Shown in pieces: positions 56,700-64,000 of a DNA stretch of 64,000 bases (within the stretch, counting starts at the first letter, position 1; every line of letters starts with the position of its first letter). This DNA comes from Sesamum alatum. Taxonomy: Eukaryota > Streptophyta > Magnoliopsida > Lamiales > Pedaliaceae. The stretch covers positions 4,030,001 through 4,094,000 of the forward strand of contig JACGWO010000012.1 in NCBI GenBank assembly GCA_034509735.1. Reading direction: 5' to 3'. The notes beneath the pieces are model-generated. The model saw only the letters and a program-made list of their open reading frames with translations. It was not told where the DNA came from and did no database searches. A program made the position numbers and the translations under genes.

Positions 56700-59600
56700 T
56701 CATCATTGCTTACTACAAGAGGACATGTCATGACATGCTGTCATGTGAAGTTGACGTTTTAAGAAATAAAAATGATATTATACTATGCATTCAAAATACG
56801 ACATCTATAAAATACCTATATAACAAATCAAATATAAATAAATTCTCATTTTTGACACTTATAAACTTAGGTTTGAAAACATACAATTCAAATATATTTT
56901 TATTTTTTTTTCACACAAAAATTAATAAAACATTTTCATTCCATTGAAAATATGGGAAATTGAAAATTAAAATGGAAACAAAATTAAATGGGACACTAAT
57001 ATTCTGAAGTTGTAATTAAAGTGTACCTATCTTTTTTTGAATAATTAAATTAAGTACTTGTACATGTATAATTTTTTTTGACCTGCTGAAGTATGTCTTA
57101 CCCACAAATAAAATTTCTAACTTACATTCGTCTTCCCGTTTTTTTTTTCTTTATCAATTATCAGTACCTAATACTAATAATTAATAACATAATCAAAACA
57201 AATAATTAAATAGTTACTAATATAATAAATAAAAATCCATAAAGTGATAAAATTCGAACTCAATTCCTATAAGTGATACTTATATCTGAAAAAGCCGAAA
57301 ATTTGGGCGTAGTGTTTGAATGTTATTGGTAGGCAAGGAAATTAGATGCTTGATGCACTATCTTAAAACAAAGTTATTTTTTTACTTTTGAGAAATAATA
57401 TATACTATTAATTTTGGCACACTTTATGTGTGTGCAACTTCTATAAATATTATTTTAAATAAAATATTTATAAAATATTTATTATTTAATAAATTATATA
57501 CAATATAATAAGTTAATATTAAATTTATAAAAAAATAATAAAAAAGATGAATAAAAATATATATAAAAAAAGAAACAACTATCTAAAGATAACGGGGATC
57601 GGAGTAAGAAGTAATTAGATGAAAAAAAATATAAAACAAAAAGAAACTAAAAATGGGAGAAATACTAAAAAGGTGCTCTCCCTTAATATAATATATATAT
57701 ATATGTGTGTGTCCTATATCAATTTCACTATTTTTATTTTTATTAATTTAGAAATTACGTAATATTTATTTAATTAGTTAATTTATAAAAGTCGTAATAT
57801 TAAATTAACGGTGAACAAAAAATACTAGTAAAATGCACATGCGCGTCTTAAATTGTATACTATGTCTAATTTTCATGAGCATATCGGTAATATCTATGCA
57901 CACATTTTGAATAGCCTATGTATAGGAGGGTTATAAAATGTAATCCAATCATGTTACAAATATTTATCAATTACATAATAAGTATATCTTAATTAGTTAA
58001 CACAAGATTTGTTCTTTTATTATTTATAACAATCCTATCTATGTTTAATTTATAAAAAGTTGGTGATAGGAATTTCCATTTCATGGTTACGGGTTATTTA
58101 CAAAAAAATTAAATTAATTACTTTCTAAATTATAGCTTAAGTTAAGCTAAAAAAAGGTGTTTAGAAATATAATTTCTGCTTATGTTCTTTTAATTTAAGT
58201 TAAAATAAACTAAAAAAACTGTACGTTGATGAGATAGTGCTTATTGCAGCTTAAATGCATTTTTGTAAATTAGGTGAACTTCTTTATGACTTTTTTGCCA
58301 TAACAATTTTTCGTATATTTTGAAATAGCCCATCTCAGTAACGACTGAAATCTAGTCATCCACTAGAATAATTGGGTAATTTCATAAAGAAGCCAATAAT
58401 ATACCATTTTTTTTTACCCAAAACCCCCCACGTCAACTTCTTCATACTTTATTATTACTTCCAAACACTCCCATACATCTTAATCACTTATTAACTTTTT
58501 TTTTTTTTTAAAGTAAATACTTTTGAAAAAATATAAAATTTCCAAAATACCACCTATACTTAGAAGCCCTTGAGACATTGTATTCTTTGTTGTTTGATAC
58601 ATTTTCATATATCCTCTTGATAATATTTTTATTTTGAAATATTAATCATTTCTCTATTGCCATATAATACTTTTACAAGCCCCTTGTGACTATTGTGGAT
58701 AGATGTATCAAAGGGTGGCCTGTGATATTTATAGATTTGTTTTCTTTCAAGATTTGTCCCATTGAGTGGAAACAAATTTACTTTTTGGTTGTCTTATGCT
58801 GGTCTTTATGGCAATTATTAGTCAATCTAGTTTTTGTTCTTTTGTTTTGTTTGTTTTTTTTTTTTTACACAACAATCAAATCAAATATCTGACTATTCAT
58901 ATAAATTTTGAGTCTGAAAAATAATTATTATACAACTAGAAAAATATGAATAAACTAATTTTCTTAATTTAAAGTAAAAAAGTTACAATCTTTGGAAAGA
59001 ATTTTTGGGACTCCAAACTGCGATTAAAGGATTAAAAGTTTGTTCTTGAATTGGATGTTTAATCTCTTCTGGACATGTGAGAGAAAATTACGACTATCTT
59101 GAAATTTAGTATCAAGGTCTTGAGGGCTTAATGTCGAGGAAGATGTTGAACCTTCATGATTGTAACACTTTGTCGTGGCCGAAATTTTTGGATTTGTTTT
59201 ATTGTATGTTGAACCAAATCATTGATATTTGCTATCTTTATTGGCTTAAAGCTCACTTCTGTCGGGCTTAAACACCATGGACATTTTGATGGATCATTTT
59301 CCTAATAGGCCATAGTAAACATGTCTTGATCTAATTAACTAATTAAAATAGAGGAATAATTTCGTACTTTATTTTGAATCAATTCATCTCAAAATTTTAT
59401 ATAGCCAAATTTGATATGAAGTTTAATTTAGGACCCACATAATAACTAATTTATTTAACTTTAAATCGATATTTTATTCCATAAATATTGGATTGGATCA
59501 ACTCTGTCTCTGCTCTATATTCATGAGATGCAACAGTAAAACGCAAAACAATTACCAAACCAACACGAATAACTAATCAAAATTCAAAACACATTAATTA

Positions 59601-59700
59601 ATCCAAACATATGCTAAACTTGATTAGGTTGTACAAACTTGAGATCACACTTAATTATACAATTTTTAAGCTTGTACAATACCTCAAGGTTGTGCTCTAG
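56700..59700. other. AT-rich intergenic DNA
   Basis: No gene, element or RNA gene supported. The last part includes the probable 3'UTR of the P450 gene. Confidence 0.5.
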
Positions 59701-59751
59701 AAAACCTTCATCATTCAAATTAATACCAAACTTCATACTATCAATATTTAT

Positions 59752-60633
59752 CTATCTAGCAATTGCATAACATAGTAATGGTTTCTTCATTTCAAGAGAA
59801 AGCTTCAAGTTTTCTCCAAGATCAACCGGTTGGGATGGAATCCATTTGAACTCTTGGAGAATTCTAGCAAGCCATAGGTGAACCGTGGCCAACCCGAGGG
59901 CCTTCCCAGGGCAGGCCCGACGGCCTGACCCGAAAGGAGCAAGCCTCAAATCCGAGCCCATAATAGAAAAGTCTCGTTCCATGAACCTTTCGGGGTTGAA
60001 GGCCCATGGGTCGGTCCATATAGACGGATCATGGGCTATGGCCCACATGTTTACCATTGCTGTCGTGCCAGCTGGGATAAAGCATTTGTCTAAGTGGACG
60101 TCATGGACTGCCAGACGGGCCCATGAGAGCAATGGGCCCGGAGGATGTAGTCTTAAGGCTTCTTTTACGATGGACTGAAGGTAGGGTAGGTTCATTATGT
60201 TTGAATCTTGAATGTGTCTGTCTTGATCACCAATATTTGTGTCGATTTCACGTTGCACCTTTGCTTGAATTTCTTGGTGTAGAACCATTCGAGCCATAAT
60301 CCATTCAAGAAGAACAACAACGTTGTCAACTCCTCTGAATACCATCTCCTGTATCGAATTAATTACAATCAGTACTCTAACTCACGTCTGTGACTAAAAA
60401 ACACTACCATAATAAAGTATGGTTATTTTCTTCTATTAATAAATGCTTGTAATTTAATCACTTAAATGTGTCTTTGAATGGCTTGATAAAATATCAAAAA
60501 CCCTAGATTTCTCATGGAGGGCAACTTTATTACTTGGTTGTTCCTTCATGGAGCTTGTAGTGATCATGCATAGGAACGAATACAAAACAAAAAAGGTGAC
60601 TACACATGATCTAGTCCCATGTTCCATGTTGTA

Positions 60634-60674
<41 letters not shown>

Positions 60675-60954
60675 GATTGACTTTTATTCATGACCTACGT
60701 GGTTTGACTATACAGTTGAAGCATAGGCATACATGGGATGTTTCTTTACTTGTATCTTTGGATTCCATCAATAACATGTAATAACTAATGTAAAAAGATC
60801 AAATTGCGAAAAGATAGCTATACACGCATGCATACAACTATAGAAAAGTGCAAAAAAAGTAACATCATAGTCATGATTGTACCAAGATCTATATATAGTC
60901 AAAGGTTGTGCAAATCATGTCAACTTTATCCTTTGACCTCCTATAGTCAATTAT

Positions 60955-60989
<35 letters not shown>

Positions 60990-62491
60990 GAATATTTGCC
61001 ATGAAGTGGACAAGTAATTTCCCTTTAATTGATCCATATTAATTCTTTCTTAATACTTTCGTTCTAAGTGCTTTCTTACTTCATCAAGATTTTCCTTTTC
61101 CTTAAGAGTGGGGACATAAATAATTCATTACACTTACATACTAAATATCAATCAATTAATAATCAATTACCAATTATTGATCAACGACCATCCACATATA
61201 TATATATATATTATCAATATTTATCACAAATTTTATAAAAGTTCACAATAATCTTGAATTTCTGGGGTCTCAACATCTCTGCTTAAGTTAATCTTATTAG
61301 CATTACTGCGTTAAAAAGCTTTAAAACTCAAAATATTATAAAACAGTATGTCGAGTGAGCATGTGAAAAGAAAAGCAATTGAAAAATAAAACACAAAATT
61401 TGTAATTTAATAAGGTTCAAATATATATATGTATATATAGCTTATCAAATAGAGGGAATATATAATGATGCATGGAGTGAAAAAATGAATATAAATTCCT
61501 AAAAGAATGTGAAAGAAGAGGAGGTAATAAGTGAAATTAAAGATAGAGTTCATACCCATAGGACAGCCACCATGTCTGCATCACTAAGTTGCTCTTCTTC
61601 AGGCAAGGAAAGCAAAACACTAAGGAAATCATTCCTAACCTTAAAATCCCCAATCTTTCTTCTTTCTTCTATAATCTTACTCACAAGATCCTTAACCCTA
61701 GTTGCTAACTTATGACACTTTCTCTTCACCCCACCAAAGTCCAAAAACCCTAATGGAAAGTAATCACTCCAATTGAACTCTCCTATCAACTCATACCCTT
61801 CATTGACCATCAAACCTAATTCAACCCCAAAACCTAAATCACTACCCCCAAACACACTCTCCAACACATTATCCAAAGAACCCTTTTGCAAGATCCCTCT
61901 CAACTCCACAAACCCTCTCTCGTCCATCGCCCTACGTACTTCCTCTATCATGTTGTTCGCCACGGACTGCCTGAAACCCTCAAGCCCAGAAACTCGCTTA
62001 GGCGAGAACATGTGAGTCGAAGCTATTCTACGGAGGTGGCGCCAGTAATTCCCAGATGGGGCAAACCCAATGGCGCGATCAAACATGAGTAAACGTGTCG
62101 ATTCTCTCATGGGTCGGTCAGAAAATGCTGTTCCGCAGAGAATTTCTTTAGCTGTCTCAGGGTGGCTACTGATGACCACGCGCGTAGAGCCGAGGCTAAT
62201 GGCCATGAGACGCGTGGCCCCCAATGAAGACGCCGTGGAGGCTAGTTTCCTATGAGCAAGAGGTCCCATTTGGGGTAAAAACCCTAGAAATGGCCAAGAA
62301 AATCTAGGGCCTTTCAAGGGGTTTCTAGGGTTTTGGGGAGAGTTCTTCCATGCAAAACCACCTGGTATTAAGCATAGGTTTATGAAGAGAGAGAGAAAGA
62401 GTAGCAAAAGATTGAGAGAGCATGCAATTTGGTGTAAGGATACTAATGTGAAACATGGGATCAAGACAACAATTAGCCAAAATGGTTCCAT
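59752..62491 (-). CDS. CYP78A: cytochrome P450, CYP78A subfamily
   Basis: Two exons on the minus strand (62491-61556 and 60348-59752) join to 510 residues, normal for CYP78A. Residues 5-45 are hydrophobic (membrane anchor), followed by a Pro-rich hinge near 52-73, WRHLRR at 150 (C-helix), EALR at 375-378 (ExxR), NPERF at 430-434, and the haem-binding [10 protein letters not shown] at 451-460 with Cys-458. The phrases [29 protein letters not shown] and the single intron after VLW are CYP78A hallmarks. Members such as KLUH act non-cell-autonomously on organ and seed size; substrates are not firmly known. The I-helix reads FRGVDNVV where the subfamily has FRGTDT, so the conserved Thr pair is Val-319 and Asn-321. 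Everything else looks intact. The 1207-bp intron holds poly(T) and AT repeats. Confidence 0.93.
60630..60670. repeat. poly(T) tract in the P450 intron
   Basis: A T run of about 32-33 at 60638-60670. Confidence 0.9.
60955..60987. repeat. (AT)n microsatellite in the P450 intron
   Basis: About 14-15 AT units; a shorter AT run lies at 61197-61210. Confidence 0.9.
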
Positions 62492-62602
62492 TTGATTTTA
62501 TCAAAGGAATTTGAGTGAAAAAGAGGTGATGACAATTAGTTGTAATAATTAAAAGCTAATGGAGTTGGACTCTTGGCGTGTGAGGTTGCAAGTGGGATGA
62601 TT

Positions 62603-62613
62603 CCTTTATATAG
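62603..62613 (-). promoter_or_regulatory. TATA box of the CYP78A gene
   Basis: CTATATAAAGG on the minus strand about 115 bp before the start codon, predicting a 5'UTR of roughly 80 nt. Confidence 0.7.
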
Positions 62614-62699
62614 TATGTGAAAAGTGATGACTCCTATTAATTAATATTCCATCATATACTGGGCTAGATCTGAAATACCATGGCGAGTAATATATAAAT

Positions 62700-63070
62700 T
62701 AATTATTTTTAAATTAATTGAAAAGTTTTAGATGCCCCTAGTTACTGATAGTTGTTGTGCAGCCGTTGGATACATGTTATCCATATATATGATGTATTTT
62801 TTTCTTGAAAATTCTACTAATATTACACACAAAGAAAATATTAATCATAAAAAATTAGTGATAATAATAAAATTATCGCTAATTATATATATTGGCGGCA
62901 CACATAATTTTCATAATTTTAATAGTGACAATATGTAATTATTAAATATTGTCGGTATGTATAATTAGTGGCAAAAAAGTTGTCACTATATTAAAAAAAC
63001 ATACTCATGACAACAAATATAATTGTCATCGTATTATTTTGTCACTAAGTTGTCATACTATAAATGTTTC
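62700..63070. mobile_element. CACTA-like subterminal repeat region
   Basis: Repeated, partly inverted (T)TAGTGACAA / TTGTCACTA motifs (62865-63060), the same motif seen at 63810-64000. This pattern is typical of subterminal regions of CACTA elements. No terminus or coding region is defined. Confidence 0.4.
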
Positions 63071-63149
63071 AGTAATTGTAATAAAATCAAAAATTTTCTC
63101 ACATAAGATATATTTTTAAGGAAAACTTTAAAATTATTAATTACTATCA

Positions 63150-63151
<2 letters not shown>

Positions 63152-63182
<31 letters not shown>
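63152..63182. repeat. (AT)n microsatellite
   Basis: About 14 AT units. A CAAATC hexamer repeat (4 copies) lies near 63431-63453. Confidence 0.9.
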
Positions 63183-63186
<4 letters not shown>

Positions 63187-63600
63187 TTTGTTTAAAAGTA
63201 ATTGTATGTTCGAATTGGACTAATAACGAGATTAATTAGTTCAAAGTTGAAGTTAAAAGAGAGAGATTGATTTACACTTAAATCTAAGTATCTTTTTCAC
63301 ACCTTTCCACGTGAGAATCATATTCCTAAAACAAGCATTATTATATAAATTAAGCTTCTTTTTTATAATTCAGTGAAATTACTTGAATCCAGGATCTTCT
63401 CTTGCTTTACATCACTGGATCTCAATTTCAAATCCAAATCCAAATCCAAATTTCGTAATTTTCTTTATCGATTTGTTCTTATGGGGGTCTAATAAGAAAG
63501 GTGTTTAAAGGACAAAAATACCCTGTATAGGATTTTAAATTGTTAAATAAAATTGAGATCCGTCACTTTTTAACCGATCCAATCTGGCGACTCGGGCTCA
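63183..63600. other. intergenic DNA
   Basis: No gene or element supported. Confidence 0.5.
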
Positions 63601-63795
63601 CCACTAAAAAAAGTTTTAACATTTAACCATGATTAATTGCCATGGTTAAAATAAATAGCCATAGTGAATAGTTATTCACCATGGTCATACAACGGTTATT
63701 GATCGTGGTATTTGCGAGTGTGGCTAAATCAGTGGCCATGGCAAAAACATTGTGCTATGGCTCATAACCATGGCAAAAAGAGTTTTCGTGGTGGA
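63601..63795. mobile_element. small CACTA-like element (probable)
   Basis: Starts CACTAAAAAAAGTTTTAAC. Its interior is full of (A)CCATGG and its inversions, and its right end inverted reads CACCACGAAAACTCTTTTTG. Coding capacity none. Confidence 0.42.
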
Positions 63796-63801
63796 TAATC
63801 A

Positions 63802-64000
63802 CAACAAGAAAATATAATATTAGTGACAAAATATCAAATGATAATTTAAAAGTTGTCACTAAAAATATGTATGAAGAGACAATATTTTTCATCTTGTCAC
63901 TATATAATCATTAGTGACAAAAATTATGTATAAAATTATCACTAAATACAATTTGTGACACATCTATAGTGACAACTTAGTGACAACACAATATAGTGAT
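63802..64000. mobile_element. CACTA-like terminal region, cut by the window end
   Basis: Begins CACAACAAGAAAATATAATA (a CACTACAAGAAA-type end with one change) and contains direct and inverted TAGTGACAA subterminal repeats. It extends beyond the window. Confidence 0.5.

Noticed and set aside
58686..58892. Hydrophobic 68-codon frame that looks like a small membrane protein
   Set aside because: T-rich low complexity ending in poly(T); no support.

Overview
This window is nuclear DNA from a flowering plant, most likely a eudicot; the exact lineage cannot be read from the sequence. The reasons are AT-rich intergenic DNA, many-exon genes with GT..AG introns, plant-specific families (CYP78A cytochrome P450, REF/SRPP-like protein, ASY1), and a dense mixture of plant transposons: Ty3/gypsy, Ty1/copia, Mutator-like elements (MULEs), CACTA, small TIR elements and tRNA-derived SINEs. 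There is no sign of bacterial or organellar organisation, and no CRISPR array or operon.

Host genes, left to right: (1) a small single-coding-exon gene at 5652-5939 (+) for a conserved 95-residue protein I cannot name, with a 5'UTR intron and two site II promoter motifs; (2) a three-exon REF/SRPP-like gene at 10105-11538 (-) with a G-box upstream; (3) a 22-exon ASY1 orthologue (HORMA-domain meiotic chromosome-axis protein, 622 aa) at 22378-27886 (-), which I could join codon by codon; (4) a seven-exon SCP1-like CTD phosphatase (SSP4 type, 428 aa) at 31647-34388 (-); (5) a two-exon CYP78A P450 (510 aa) at 59752-62491 (-), complete apart from an unusual I-helix. The five genes are not functionally linked.

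Repeat landscape: 1-3999 is the 5' part of a decayed Ty3/gypsy element (minus strand) with its LTR and primer-binding site. 4.2-4.7 kb and 6.4-7.8 kb hold TIR-type elements near gene 1. 11.8-21.9 kb is a mosaic: a SINE, a roughly 1-kb duplicated segment, a second gypsy-type LTR, a 4.9-kb MULE (14947-19802) that itself contains a nested element, another SINE with perfect target duplications, and a small MULE-derived TIR element. 28-31 kb and 35.5-41 kb carry foldback and TIR elements, SINE pieces and microsatellites. 42565-51520 is a 9-kb MULE with a 10-bp target duplication; a CACTA element is inserted in its transposase gene and a gag-only copia element is inserted in the CACTA element. 51.5-59.7 kb is mostly AT-rich intergenic DNA with small MITEs, a G-rich island and a full-length SINE. 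CACTA-like terminal repeats occupy the last 1.2 kb.

The most interesting structural point is that both MULEs, whose terminal repeats are distinct but related, share one layout: a MuDR-type transposase gene reads inward from one terminal repeat, and a second, convergent reading frame with a GRF-type zinc finger (followed in one copy by a coiled coil and hydrophobic tail) reads inward from the other. All transposon reading frames here are damaged.
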